A DNA stretch of 64,000 nucleotides from Piper betle (GCA_033002965.1 JAURVB010003122.1:1-64000); one strand, 5' to 3'. Positions 25,215 through 38,005 are shown, counted from the first letter of the stretch. A program made the numbers and translations. The notes: generated by a model not told the origin, from the sequence alone.

Positions 25215-28200
25215 ATGTATGCGGATCGAATGAGCGCAGGTGCCAAAAGGTCGGCCAGAGACCGCCTCCACGGCAACCCTGACTCCGATCACGCCCCCTC
25301 CCCTCTCCTCCCCGCCAAAAGGTATTTTACTCTCTCGATTCCCTTTTGCCGTCCAATTTTTTTGGACTTCAAAACGTGGGAGAAAATTTTCGGGTTCTAA
25401 CTCCCTGATCCGTTTGTCCGCTTCTCGAACCTAATTGTTCGTAATTTGATTGATGAAGTTGTTAATTTCATGCTTTCATTTTTTTTCCATGTAGTTTGTT
25501 CTGCATCAATAAGAACCTTTTACACCCAAAGCCTTTGGGTAATTTTTTCTAATTAATGCTCCGAATGGCGGAGGAATTGTGAATAGTTAGTGAAGGTTAG
25601 ATTGAAAAATTGCCATAATGATGGAGACTAGCCGAATGTGTTAGACTTTATTACTGATTAATGAAGCCACTCCGAATGTATGTCTTGCTGTTCCCAATTG
25701 CAGTAGCTACATCAAGTGCAAATAACAATTATCGAGGACGCTGGATGGAATATTAACATCTCAGTAGTTGTGCTTGCTAAGTACACTACATTAGAATTGA
25801 GGACAAGTTGGGAGTTTTTTCTTTTTCGTCCGGGGTAGGAACTCAAGGTCGCTTGATACAATTATGCTTTATTCCTAATCATAGCTTGAGGATTAATTTT
25901 TTTTAGGGGAGACTACTGATATTGGACATATTGAGATCTGTGGAGGATGTTTAGGGAAAGGATTATTATTATTTTCTTTTAAGGGGAGGCTACTGATGTT
26001 GGATATATTAACATCTCATTGAAATTCCTTTTATGACGTTGCCGAAATGCCTTTTATGGCCTTGCCAACTGAGCTGTCTTTCTCTTCCTATCAATATATA
26101 TGCCATATTGTCCTTTCCATGACATTGTCTTGTTTGATCATAGTCATCTCTTTATGCTCGGAGATTGGAGGCCATGTGTATTAGAAGTCCACAAATTAAA
26201 TTTAACTGCAGTTTATAGTGATGAGGGCCATGGTAGCTTGAGTATTCTATATTAGTATTGTTCAGTGATGAAATGAAAACATATTAACGTGAGCACATAA
26301 AAAATTTGTTCATGTAAGCAATCTCTATCCTTTGAAGCGTGTACTCTGCACATTCTAGACGTTCAAATCTTTATTCAAGTTCCCATGTTTAAAGATTGCT
26401 CAATAATGTGAGTGTATGGCAGTTGCTGTAAAAGTTAAGTTCATGTAATGTTGCATGGGCTTGCTATAGTTGCTGATTCTACTGAGTAGAACCTCACACT
26501 TTTTGCTTCTAGAGTGTTGGGTTTTGTTAACTCTATGTTGCTGTGGTAAAATCTTTTCAAAATTTCTACATTGTTGAGATGGATTTATAAGTCACTATCT
26601 TTTTGTCAGGCAACGGCAGAGCAATGACAGGTGGAAACATGATCTTTATGACGATGAGAGACCTCAAGTATCAAGTAATTTGTGTTTCTATTTATTTAGT
26701 ATACTATCCTAGGAGCTCATTTATTGACACAAACTTTGGTGGAATGGTTGGTTTTCAAGATCTCAAAGTAGGTCCAAGAGATCTTCGATTGAAGCTGCAA
26801 AGAAGGTGTTCCAAGAAACACACCAGATTGGCAATGGAGTGCAGGGTGTAAAAGATTTACGTGAGAAATTGTCTGGCACAATGCACGCAGAACCTGCAAA
26901 AGCTGATCCACCAAGAGTAAAAGTTGTGCCTGAGCCTATAAAACCTGCCAAGAAAAGTTTAGTTGATGTGCCTGCCAGAGCCCAAAATGTTGCTAATTCA
27001 TCTTTGTCTAAAAAACTCAACCGAAGGTACTTATATTGCACTATTGCACTGACAATGATGGGCAAGGAATTTTCATACTATACAATTTGTGTGCTTGATT
27101 TTGAGAATTAGTTAGGATGTCTTGTATAGAGATTTGCTTTGTTTTTTCTTGGTATTGTGTCATTGAGTTTAATTGTGATAGCAATGAACCGGGTATTAAA
27201 ATCCATGTAGTCAACCTCAGCCTTTCTGCGATATCTGGGATAAGGTATAGACGATGATGATGATGATGTCAAACTGTACATGTTCTATATTTTATGACCC
27301 TAGTATCCTTCTTTTGTGCTCATTATGTTTCTACAATAATATCTTACCCATTTATATATATTTAGTCAATCTTTATAATATCTGAATGACTCTGAACCTT
27401 CCATAAGATATATTGCTTTAAAGGTTTCAGCCTATTGATGAAAATATGGCATGTTGTTTAAGTTCTTGCATGGTATCATTAGATTTTAAAAAGTGCATAT
27501 TACATGTCACTAAATTTGCTTTCATATATGTACAACTTGATTTTCTTAATTAGAAACTTTGTATAAGTCTTCTTATTAACAGCCAGAACCTTGTGTTGGC
27601 ACCTTCTTATGATGGAAATTTCTATGCGGTATTGACTATAAAATACTTATAAAGAAAGATTTCTGGTACCATAGACGGACTTTGCCTGTTGTTTTCCTCT
27701 TACAAAGAATGATTGTGTAGAAAACAAATAATTTTTCCATTTTGGGAATGAAAAATTTTACCTTGATAGAATAAGCACGAACATAATACATTATTGCATT
27801 TTAGAATTTATTCTTTGTTGCTTATGAAGCACATTTTATCTCACCCATAATTATCCATATATTTGTTCAAATGTGCACTTCTATGTGTGCAGGCTGATAA
27901 GGTCGCTGTTGATGGTTTGCTTAAGTCTCTTGGTCTTGAGAAGTATCTAATAACTTTTCAGGCTGAGGAAGTATGTAATGTTGTCCCCACTCTTTTTGAA
28001 AAAGTTGCCTCTGTTATTATGTGTGGACATATTATTTTTAAGAAATAACTGAACATGGTATTTTCCATGTGCAGATTGATATGACTGCTTTGATGCACAT
28101 GACAGATGGGGATCTAAAAGCTCTTGGTATTCCTATGGTATTTCTCCTGCTGTTTTCTGTTTGCTTTGGGCTTCATTTAATTTTGCTATTCTGTCATGTT

Positions 28201-29295
28201 GAAAATATTGAAGCTATTTTTATGATGGACAAAAATGATTTTTATTATTAGATAGCTTTTTTTATGTGAACATTGTTGCCTATCTTTGTTTTAAGAAATA
28301 ACTGAACATGGTATATACAATAAAATTTTGAGTTGGACAAGAATTACTAATGATTTGTGACCAAACAAAAGTGACAAATCAGTTTATATACGCCTGTGTT
28401 ACACTTCTTCATAAGTTATCCTTGAACTAGAATGTAGTAACAACTCTTCTCTGTATAACTAATATGAATTAATCTCTGATCCTACTCAAAGACCATCTAA
28501 TCAGAATAAGAGAAGCTTAAAAGGAACATAAAAATCCTCTGAAAACATTACATAAGAATCAAAAGGAAACTCATCAAGAGAATAAAACCCCACCCTGGGT
28601 ATGAATTGATAAAATTCCGTAGAGTAAATGTTTCAGAAATTATAAATTCAGTATAGACGTTTTATAAATTATGTGTAAGCCTGAAAGGTATTAAAGTTTT
28701 GAAAATTTCAACTTAAAGTCTGTGGAAACATTTGAAACTGAAACCAGGGTTATTTTGAAACAATGGAGAAAGCCATGAGCATTTATGGTTATGGTATGTT
28801 TGGCAATTGAGGAATGAGAAGGGGTATTTGGTAGTACTTCTTTCTTTCCTTCAAAAGTTTGTTTGACAGATGCCCTTCTTGATGATGCCAATGGGGCTTA
28901 AGTGAAACTTAAGTGTTCAATGCTTGAAGGGAAGCTACCGGTGGTTAGCCTTCATTTTATCAATAAAAAGTGATGGGAATAGTTCAAAAGATGGAAACTT
29001 TGAAGTTTGAACACCTGACGAACTATATTATTATTATTATTCTTTAGTCATAATTTGTACAGCCATTACATTAATACCAACTGCAGGGAGGTATTTTGTG
29101 GTATGACAGAAATGTTTACATTGGAGCAATTACTTTGGTTTTTCCCCTGTAATAAAGGGATATCGAAGTAAAAAACAGCACTGACATTTGTTTTTCCTTT
29201 TGTAGTCAAAGTTAGTTGTTTATTAATGGTGGTTTTTGTGATATTTTCAGGGGCCGAGAAAGAAAATACTCATGGCTTTGGATGCCAGATCTTGA
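25215..29295 (+). CDS. Small SAM-domain protein, 6 exons, two homopolymer frameshifts in exon 3
   Basis: Encodes about 208 residues of a plant-wide family of unknown function ending in a sterile alpha motif, a protein-protein interaction domain. Exons: 25215-25321, 26610-26674, 26760-27026, 27893-27970, 28075-28137, 29251-29295. The N-terminus 'MYADRMSAGAKRS' and the block 'KRQRQSNDRWKHDLYDDE' lead to 'GPRDLRLKLQ', 'GVKDLREKLSGTM', a Lys/Pro-rich linker and the SAM domain over the last ~60 residues ('DGLLKSLGLEKYLITFQAEE', 'IDMTALMHMTDGDLKALGIP', 'MGPRKKILMALD'). Exon 3 needs two frame changes: one base is short at the A-run 26799-26801 and one at the A-run 27010-27015. With those two bases all six exons join in phase, and the conserved blocks lie on both sides of each break. 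Sequencing error is the simplest reading. It lies tail to tail with PAP. Confidence 0.87.
27250..27268 (+). repeat. (GAT)n microsatellite in SAM-gene intron 3
   Basis: About six near-perfect GAT trinucleotides inside the intron between 27026 and 27893. Confidence 0.85.
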
Positions 29296-29915
29296 ATATA
29301 GTAAAATTTCATCATTTCGTTCTTCCAAGAGCCGGCTCGGCATCAGGAAAATGTGCTTTGTTAGTTCTTGTCAGCAGAAACTCTCTCATAGAAGAGTTAT
29401 GAATTTGCTGGCGTGAGGAGGAACCACTGTTGAGTTGAAATCATGAAATGGTGCTGCAAACTTGGTTCCGTAGTTGTGAGAACTTGCTGCAGCTCTAGAC
29501 ATGTACTTAACTGAGTGAAGATAATGCAACAAGAATATGCGTTTAATGGATTTGTTTTTAGCTTGGCTTGTTACAGGAGCTTCTTAATCTTTTGGTCTTC
29601 ATGACTTATTTGACATCATTATTGTTTTTGCATCATATTGAACATCAATATATTGGGGGAGCAAAAAAACCCAAAAAACAATACTTTTTACTCGTTTTGA
29701 TATTTCATTGTTTGGGTAAATTTGATTAATGCAATTTGTAATACATTAGCTTGTAATCGAAAAACTTGGATGCTTCCACCTCATTTTATATCTTTGAGGT
29801 GGGAAGCTACATTAAATCTCGAGACTGTGGTGCACCCAATTCACTTGATAATTATTTTTGAAAAATGTGAAAAGAAAATCATATGTCAACCGATATTTAC
29901 TCAACTAAACCAAGT
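29296..29915. other. Convergent 3' intergenic region (SAM gene / PAP gene)
   Basis: The 620 bases between two stop codons that face each other. They must hold both 3' UTRs. The sequence is AT-rich with several AATAAA-like motifs and no open frame of note. Confidence 0.6.
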
Positions 29916-32900
29916 TTATTTGTCTCGAGGGGCGGTGGTGCACTTATCTGGCTGCCTTACAATGTAGATCTGATCAGCAACCCCTGTAAAAATATCCTGG
30001 TTTCTATGCCAAGTCCATAGAGCATGAGTTTCATTCATAACCTGCATTTGAACGAAAATAACAATAACCAATAAGCCTATGCAAAAGAAAACATAAACAA
30101 GCATAATCAATTCTCCACACTGGTGGTTTGCTGAATTTGTGTGTGTGCGAGTGAGGGTGTGTATTGGATTGTCTTGTAAAGAAGAAAGATAGAATGTTTT
30201 ATCATCTTAAAGTTTTAACATTGAAAATATATATGTAGACGGGAATAATGCCTCGAGAATGCCATGGCCGAAGCTAGCCTCCCGATACGCGCTGAAGTCA
30301 GGCTGCCGGTCCCAGCAGAACTTGCCGGCGGCAGGGCCGGATGTGAAGTTGAAGCCGCAGAAGCCGCCGCCCATATTTATGTCGGGGGTCAACAAGGGGT
30401 CGGGGCATTTGCCTGGTTCATCTGCATGAGATATTGCCATCTTCTCCCGGTTTCCACCATCTCCTACTGTAATGTAGATAGGGCCACAGGGATCCAGTGT
30501 GTAGTTGTACACTCTATTGGATCTCTCATAGGCATGAACCTGAGTGCAATTAGAAAAGTTTGTTACAGCCTCTAGTTGTTGGTGGCAGCATAAGTTTCAA
30601 TGCAATTAACTGAGTGAAAATTAAGACTACTTAAATATGATCAAGGAATTGTCCGGGGCTTTTTTCTACTTATTTTCTAAAAGAAAAATCAAAACTATCG
30701 TTTACAGAAATTAGGGTTAGACTTTACAAAAGTTTAGGGATTTAAATTTTGGAACTAGGGTTTAGGGTTTAAGAGTTTAAAATTTAGGGATTCTTAGACT
30801 CAAAACTCTAAATCATTCCTAAGCTGTAAAATCTAAATCCCTAAACTTCAAACTCTAAACTGTAAACTGTAAGTGTAAACTCAAATCTCCAGATCCCAAG
30901 CCATAATATCAAAATAGAAGAAGAAGGTGCTCTCATAAAGGAGCAGCTGAGTACACGTACATGGCCATTAAAGACTGCATCAACCCCATAGGAATAAAGT
31001 AAGTCTTCCATCTGCACTCTCATGCACTCCGCTTCTCTGTAATGAGCTTTGTAGGAGTTGTACCACGGGGGGTGCCATATAGCGATTAGCCATGGTGTAA
31101 CAGATCTGTCGACATTGGCCAAGTCCTTCTCCAACCATGTATACTGTAGACCTTAAAAAAACAGCAAAACTAGTAAAAAAAGAGGTGCATTTTGATTGCT
31201 CGAATCTCCAAGTTAAGCTTTCTTAAGAACTAGGTTTAAAATTAAATGAAGTTGTGCCCTAATTGAGAGTAAAATAATGAGGTGCCGGCTAATAAAGGCG
31301 ATGGCAAAGTTTACTGCCCTAAGCTAACAATGAAAGAAGATAACAAAAAATAGCCCGGTAGTGAAGAATGCATTCATCCTCTAACTATAGAATGCCATTT
31401 CTTGTTCTGTTTTTATTGAATTATTGCGCATTATTTATCACAGATCAAAACCATATTTATTAGCAACACTGAGTGCGAAGATCAGAAGTTACCTGTCTTG
31501 TTAAAATCAGTATAAGCTCCCAGCATTACAAAATGTATTCCACCCGCATTAAAGGAATAATAAAACGTAGAAGAAGATCCACATTCATCAGATGGAAACG
31601 CAAATCTAGAGCTGTATGAAACAAAACTTTGATTTTCTACTTGTAATTCAACTTCATGATTGCCTTCTACCACCATCATTGGAATTCTTGATAATACAGG
31701 CTCCATGTACCTGGAAAGTAAACCAAAAAGAATTGTTTAGCTGATATTAAGTACGGTTATTATTGGGTTTATCCCTAGTAATATTTAGAGGTGACCAGTG
31801 ACTTATATATAGGCTAATGAGAAAATCTTATTACTTAAACTAATTTTTGAATTAAGAGAATCCCGGATTAGAGAGGCCCATATAAGTCCCTTCACTTGCA
31901 ATATTAGATTCAATGCCAAGACAATTAACTAAAGTTAATTTAAAAGATAAAAATAAGTCTCCTATTGATGGCTCAATATGTTTATTTTTAAAGGTTTGAT
32001 ATTACTTCTAAGATTTGAGAAATTAATTTTGCCAACACCCATCTGAAGAACTCATTGATCTAGGAATTAGAGCATATATGCTTTAACTTGTTCTATTACT
32101 AAGTAGAATAGTTAATTAGACCTCCTCCCAAAAGTAAAGTCTTTAACTAAGTACAGATTAAACAGCAAACAAGCCATTAAAAAATTAGAAGTTCATGTGA
32201 TCAAATAGTACCTATCAGTAAATTACCTTCCCCAAAAGTCCCAACGGGGTTGGTGGGTCTCGTGAATGGGAGTATTGGGAAAAGCACAAGAGTAGCAATC
32301 AGACCCAGTTCCATTTGTTAGGTAGAGATTAGCATAAGAAACATCACCGGCAAGGAGGAACAGATCAGGGTTGTTGCTCTTCAAATGATCCACTGTAGAT
32401 GTAGTATTGTAGGTGAGACCCAAATCACCAGCAATTGCAATTCTTCTTGGGTAGCTCCTTGGGCCTGAGATGGGCATGGTCTTGAAAGAATAGACCTTGC
32501 TCATTGATGGTACAGAGGGGTCACCACATCGGTAGTAGTATTTTGTATCCGGTTTTAAATCTGCAAGTTTCCAAGGCGGCAACTTAGGCTCGTATGGTGC
32601 AAAATTCTCATCAATAGTTCAGTTTTAAATAATCATGCAAATGCTTCTGCATTACCAATCGCAAGCCCAGATAAAAGAAGAGATTATCTAACTTCATTAG
32701 TTGTATGTGTCTTCACCATTTTTCTCAGAATTTTGCTCTTGGTTTTTTCCCAGTTTAATCAATCCAAATTGTGTAACATCATACGCATGTGTTCAAAAAT
32801 AAATCATTATATACATAAAAATGATGAGATTAGAGTACCTTTAATACGAACATGATGGATGATACCGGAGGTGTAATTCTGCATCCCTTGGAATGGGTAA

Positions 32901-33757
32901 AGTTGGCTGTAAATAAGTGCGTTTCCACAGGCCTCATGCTTCAACCCCTTCTCTGATCGCCCATACTGTACAACACTTGCCACTGTTTTAGGGTCCAATG
33001 GCTTTATGTTTTCCCCAATCTGATATTCCCCTTCATTTACAAGCCAAAACGAGATCAAAATGCTTTTCAAAGCCATCAAAATCAAATCCCACAAAGAAAA
33101 AAATTCCCTCCTTGTGTTAGCTAATATATGCTGAGAAAATTGGTTAATTCATAGACTACATGTTAATATGAATTGCAAAGAAAGAAATTCATATAATTGA
33201 TAAAATCCAATTATGCCTTATATGTTACGACTATATGCTCCCTCCCTTCCAGATGATCCAAAGGTTGGTTTAAGAGAAGGAACGAACAGAGCCATCAATT
33301 GTTCTCGAGTGCAAATTCCAGTTACGGTTGCAAGACAGATTGCATGTATGCCAACTCAAGGAAATATATGGAGAGAAAACACGTGTTCCCCCTCCCAAAT
33401 GACTGCCATCCATCAAATAACTCTCTAGTAGAAGAAGGATGTGCAAACAAAACAAAGATGAGAAAAAAGATGTAGTATGAATGAGCTAGAACCTGTGATC
33501 CAAGAGACCCAAATGGAATCATAAGAAGAGGAGAGGGAGAGGGAGATCTGTTCAGGTTCAAAGCCCTTGGCACGCCTCACCACCCTGGGATCGGTGGAAG
33601 GCAGATCCACTGCATGTCCCCTCAACCCCTCGTCAAAAGGAACCGTCACCGGTTCAAAGGGTCCGTCCAACGTGCTCGGTATCACCACATTCTCCCCACC
33701 GATCCCCCAGAGCTGTGCCACCAGAGCCAATAGTACCACTGCGCATGCAGAAACCAT
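29916..33757 (-). CDS. PAP15: Purple acid phosphatase, PAP15-type (secreted metallophosphatase, possible phytase), 7 exons
   Basis: Hydrolyses phosphomonoesters, possibly phytate, outside the cell or in the vacuole. Exons on the minus strand: 33757-33493, 33030-32839, 32560-32227, 31710-31493, 31151-30961, 30539-30252, 30041-29916. They join in frame into 537 residues. An in-frame ATG at 33802 would add 15 residues but sits 2-3 bases from a TATA box, so ATG 33757 is preferred; it begins a clean signal peptide ('MVSACAVVLLALVAQLWG'). A fibronectin-like N-terminal domain precedes the catalytic domain. All five metal-ligand motifs are present: GDLG (about 197), GDVSY (about 224), GNHE (280), WHPPW (362) and GHVH (399, split by intron 5). 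The intron after exon 6 starts with GC (GAG|GCATTA); no GT nearby keeps the phase. The C-terminus 'VADQIYIVRQPDKC' is typical of the PAP13/15/23 group; assignment to PAP15 within it is probable, not proven. Truncated copies of exon 1 and the promoter lie upstream. Confidence 0.93.
30705..30885. repeat. Degenerate telomere-like repeat, two facing orientations, in PAP intron 5
   Basis: The left half carries TTTAGGG-type units on the + strand ('tagggtttagggttt', 'aatttaggg'), the right half carries CCCTAAA-type units ('atccctaaac', 'actctaaac'). The switch is near 30795. The units are degenerate and separated by A/T filler. The block is inside the intron between exons 5 and 6 (30540-30960). Confidence 0.7.
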
Positions 33758-33804
33758 TGCACGAGAAGACGACACACATGTGCAGTACTGCACTAATTCC
33801 ATTA

Positions 33805-33813
33805 CTTTATATA
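33805..33813 (-). promoter_or_regulatory. TATA box of the PAP gene
   Basis: Minus-strand TATATAAAG, 48-56 bases upstream of the preferred ATG at 33757. With the usual ~30-base spacing, transcription would start near 33780, giving a short leader and leaving ATG 33802 outside the transcript. The same motif is kept in both tandem copies (38006-38014 and 54040-54048). Confidence 0.7.
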
Positions 33814-36800
33814 TTATGGGCTAGTTATATATATATAATTAATCTGTTGGGCATCCACTAATTAATGGTATTCTTGTCAACATGCTCTAAGGACGTAGAA
33901 ACGAATACGTTGAAGATAAGTGGGGGAAGGGATGGTGGAGGACCGGAGGTGTGCATCACCTGTGGAAAATACGTTGAGCATTTATAGAGATGGAGAGAAG
34001 GGGAAGTGGAAGAGGTGGGAAGAAGGAGAATCTTGTAAAGTGCATATTCGAGGGAGGGGGTCGAGTGATGATTGGGAATGGTATATGCTTTGCCGTAATT
34101 TGCCAGTTCTGGGTTGTTGACGCTGTTGCATGTCAACAGCGTGCCCCCGCTATTTTCAGACACTGCGCTTTGTTCCCGACCGGGAATCGGGTAAGGAGTG
34201 GTTCCCAAGCCCTCCGAGAAAGAAAAAAATATCATACGCAACTCAAACCTGATATTGCAAATTCTGATCGTTTCAAAAAATGAATCATCGTTTCAACGCA
34301 TATTCTATTTGCGTAGTAGTTACCTGTATCTTAGCTGCCTCGTGAATTCCAATCAATGATTTTGTGTGGGGATGGGGTTATTGGTTTCCGTTTGGATTTG
34401 GACTCTGGTTTAGGATCTATCAAATTTAGGTTTGGACGTCAACCCGAATATCCTTAAAAGCTCAAGAATATGCCACGCAACAAAGTGGCATGGATATTGA
34501 CTCTTAGATTATAATGTTTTCTTGAATATAAATAAAGTATTAACAACTTTTTGAACTGAAGAGAAGATAATTACTATTCATGATTGATATTTTTCGACTT
34601 TACCCACATTTTACTTGCATCCAGGAAGAATATGTATGTAATTTTGAAGATGCATGGATGTATAAATACAACCACTAAACATCTATCCACGTATACTTAC
34701 AATAGTCAATATCTCGTAGAATAAAATGAGGGGCAAAGTCCTTAAATTTTACATACATCTCTATGCATATGTGATGAATAGCAACGGCGAATTTTATGGC
34801 TCTTTCCTTTATACACCACTTTATAGTAAATTTCTTATGTTATAAATTTGATTTGGATTTCAGTTTAAAGCGGAAATTGGTCCCATTCACCAGTCCACTG
34901 TTCTAGAGTGACCTCTACAGTAGTGGAAACACATTAGCTGTTTATAAACTTTGATGTCCCCAATAGGATATGCTATTCTCTTTCTAGTATCATGGTAGTG
35001 ATAAAAACAAGATGTCTGTATGCGGCGGCTTACGTTAAAAATAGATTATAATTTTATAGATAAATTTTATTAAATAAAAGATAGACTATAATAGCATAAT
35101 TCTGATTTTAACTCTAATTGAACGAGAATAAATAGGCTATGATAGTTTATTTTTTATTTTATTTTTTGTGTTATTTTAATTGATCAAATCTTATTATTTT
35201 ATAAGTATGCGACATTTAATTCACCATTTATTAATAACAATATATAATCTTCCTTCACACAAACAATAAAATATCTAAGTTAGAGCCGCCAAATTTTGAC
35301 TTTATCCTATATTTATATTTCCAATGTCCTAAAAAATATCATAGACTGAAAATTTTTAATCCTCTTGACTAAATTTTTCTAAAGTATAGGATGTGCAGTT
35401 GCACGCATTCTTGAGTAGGGCACACATCCCGCGTCCATAACCAGTTGTGCCTGCACCATACCAAGAAAAGCCAAGCTGGCCTACCTCTTCTCCCGCACTG
35501 GACTTTGTATGCCTTGCACTAAAATAAAGGATTGAGAAAAAATAAGTGTGTTCTTAATTCGTAACAGAACAAGATATGGAAGATTGTGGGTGATGGGCTT
35601 TGAGTATATACCTGGTATATGTTTTACCTGGAGCTTTGGGAAGAGCAGGCCTGCTACGTTGCTTGTCGATGTGGAGAAGCCAGTTGCATGGGAGCTCATT
35701 CATGACTCGGAGCAAATGCTTGTGTATTGGATAAGATATTGCTGAACATCAAGTTGGCATTGCGGTTTTCCTTTCTACTTTACTTGAGGGAGAGATGTTC
35801 TTTTGGTTGTTGAAAAGAAATGTAAAGGTACGAATTGAAGGCAAGGAAAAGGCCGAGCATCAAAACAGGATATCGTTCCATGCAGTTTTCCGGTACCAGA
35901 TGAGCAACAGAAACAGTTTTCCTTCTTCTATCTGTTTGAGCTCATGCCGAGTTGCAGATAGCCGCCCAACCAACCTCGACAATTTGTGCTCCAATTAAGA
36001 TCTGCTGATTCTAGTTTTTGCTAGAAATTTTAAGGCCATTAAATGGAACAGAAATTGCTTTCTAAATGCCAATAATACAACGTTAATTTTCTAAGTCTAC
36101 TTTACATATTATGTTACTAAATAAAATTATACTCAATGATGTCTTATTTTATAAGATAAAACAAGCCTATGCTCCTGCTCAAATTTATTGTATTTCTCAT
36201 ATATTATATCAGTAGTACTTACTTTAAAATTATATAAATAGAAGACTTTATTACTTTGTATAAGGAAATTACTAATTAAATTTATCGGTGTACTCATGCT
36301 GCCTTTAAATATAAAAATCTAATCTTAGATGAATCAAATCTCTAAATATATCATATTAAAGAAATAAAATTTATCATAAAACTATTATAATATTATTATC
36401 ATTGATATAAAATACACATTTCATAATTTTTTTAAAAAAAGTTTGAATATTTCAGTTATTTAAGATGATTCGATACAATTACTAACCGAAATATCAATAT
36501 GAACTTAATTTGTCAATAACGCAAGCAAAAACCAAACCAAATTATTTTGGAATCAAATTGAATTACTTATTCAAGTTTGATTTCGTTCAATTTTTTAGTT
36601 TTCACCAAATCAAGAAATAAACACTTGACACACAAATTGAGGAACAAAAGAGCTGTAAATAAATAAACAAATGAAACAAGGTGAATGAGTAAAAGAGCAA
36701 TAAATAAAATAATAAGTACGCAAGTAAACATCAAAACAATAATAAATATTAAATAAATATTAGTTAATATATAATTAAATAAATAAACTCATGAATCAAT

Positions 36801-36856
36801 AATTTAATAATTAATGCATAAACATAAATAATCTATTAATCATAAATAATAATAAC

Positions 36857-37350
36857 TATAACACCCTAAATCCGACTCACTCGTGAACTGAAACGAAATG
36901 TTATGGGTTATCTGATCAAGTCGGTTAACCCAAACCTAAGCCGACGGACCTATTCTCAGTATTTTAAGATGAAAGATAAATCTTGTAATGCATGTATGAG
37001 ATACAAAGAACCTAATATGATACTACAAGAATGACATATTATATGCAACCACACTAAAAAACAATTAAGAATAAAAGAATCGATAAATCATTAAACAAAG
37101 TAGATAGAGTGTCCGAAAGTACAACAAGTGTTACCATGTCAAATAATATATAATATAAATATTTAATAAAATATTCACACAACATTTTCATTCATTCACA
37201 CAATAATCAATATTGGGTCGATTCTTAACTCAACCGCTAATTAATATTTAACGCACATTATTGAATTGGGTCTTGACCCATTTGTTCATCCTCACTCATA
37301 TTTAACTGTTCATATAGAGTGACGTCCACTTCAACCATCAGTTCAAGTCA
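36857..37350 (+). mobile_element. Truncated 5' part of a family-L1 LTR inside unit A
   Basis: Begins 'tataacaccctaaatccg' against 'tgtaacaccccaaatccgg' at the start of the full L1 LTR, and shares the following 'cggttaacccaaacctaa', 'ttttaagatgaa', 'gatactac.agaatgacata' and 'gatagagt' blocks. Homology fades by about 37350. The corresponding fragment in unit B lies at 52873, so this insertion predates the tandem duplication. Confidence 0.75.
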
Positions 37351-37808
37351 TTTTAAGCAACACTAGCATTAGTCGATGAATGTTACTTATATGCTCCTTT
37401 CTAGTAGCGTAAATAAAAAATGTACATAATTCATATGTTAAACTACAAAATCGTCAAAATTATAAGGTTCGTCAAAATCGTCATCTTAGAAAATCAGAAC
37501 AAAAATATATACAAAGTCTAATTAATATCACTTTTTAACCATTGGACATTAATAAATAAAAGGTAAATAAGTCATGATTACTTAATAGATAAAAACACTT
37601 TTTGGCTAATAACCATTCAATGAATAGTTGTATTGATCTTTGGCTAAAGAGTTGGCTAATTAATAATAGTATCTAACCCTTCATAATGAAATGGTTAATA
37701 GCCATATGTCATTTGTTATTTCAATGATCTTCCACGGGGTGCCATTTTTATCTTCGTCTGGAGCTAGATATCGTTTCACTGGTTGGTATTTCTTCCTTGG
37801 CAGCTAAA

Positions 37809-37958
37809 TTACCCTCCACCCCTCAACCCCTCGTCAAAAGGAACCGTCGCCGGCTCAAAGGGTCCGTCCAACGTGGTCGGTATTGCCACATTCTCCCCAC
37901 CTATCCCCCAGAGCTGTGCCACCAGAGCCAATAGTACCACTGCGCATGCAGAAACCAT
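37809..37958 (-). pseudogene. PAP exon-1 fragment, copy B (49 codons, keeps signal peptide)
   Basis: Nearly identical to the start of PAP exon 1 with a few substitutions (for example 'ENVAIPTTLDGPFEPATVPF'). It keeps the TATA box, the ATG at 37958 and the signal-peptide codons, then leaves PAP homology after 'FDEGLRG', reads two more glycines and meets a stop at 37809-37811. The remaining six exons are absent. If transcribed it could give a 49-residue peptide, about 28 residues after signal cleavage. It is most likely a by-product of unequal exchange. Confidence 0.85.
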
Positions 37959-38005
37959 TGTACGAGAAGACGACACACATGAGCAGTACTGCACTAATTC
38001 CATTA

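Larger units (their letters stand above)
33590..37808. repeat. Tandem unit A: PAP exon-1 start, promoter and ~3.7 kb upstream
   Basis: First of three head-to-tail copies of a unit of about 4.2 kb. It starts within PAP exon 1 near the codons for 'FDEGLRG' and runs through the TATA box and upstream sequence to the junction near 37808 ('ggcagctaaattaccctcca'), where the next exon-1 fragment begins. Compared with units B and C it lacks about 130 bases around 34530, including the block containing 'ggatgttctaggctaatgaa'. An L1 LTR fragment lies inside it at 36857. Apart from the PAP start, no gene is recognisable. A block at 35390-35760 with modest open frames is conserved in all three units but unidentified. 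Confidence 0.88.

Noticed and set aside
31134..31151. Splice acceptor directly before 'tatacatgg' for PAP exon 5.
   Set aside because: It would shift the phase. The upstream acceptor TTTTTTTAAG|GTCTAC keeps the frame and gives 'GLQYTWLEKDLANVDRS'.
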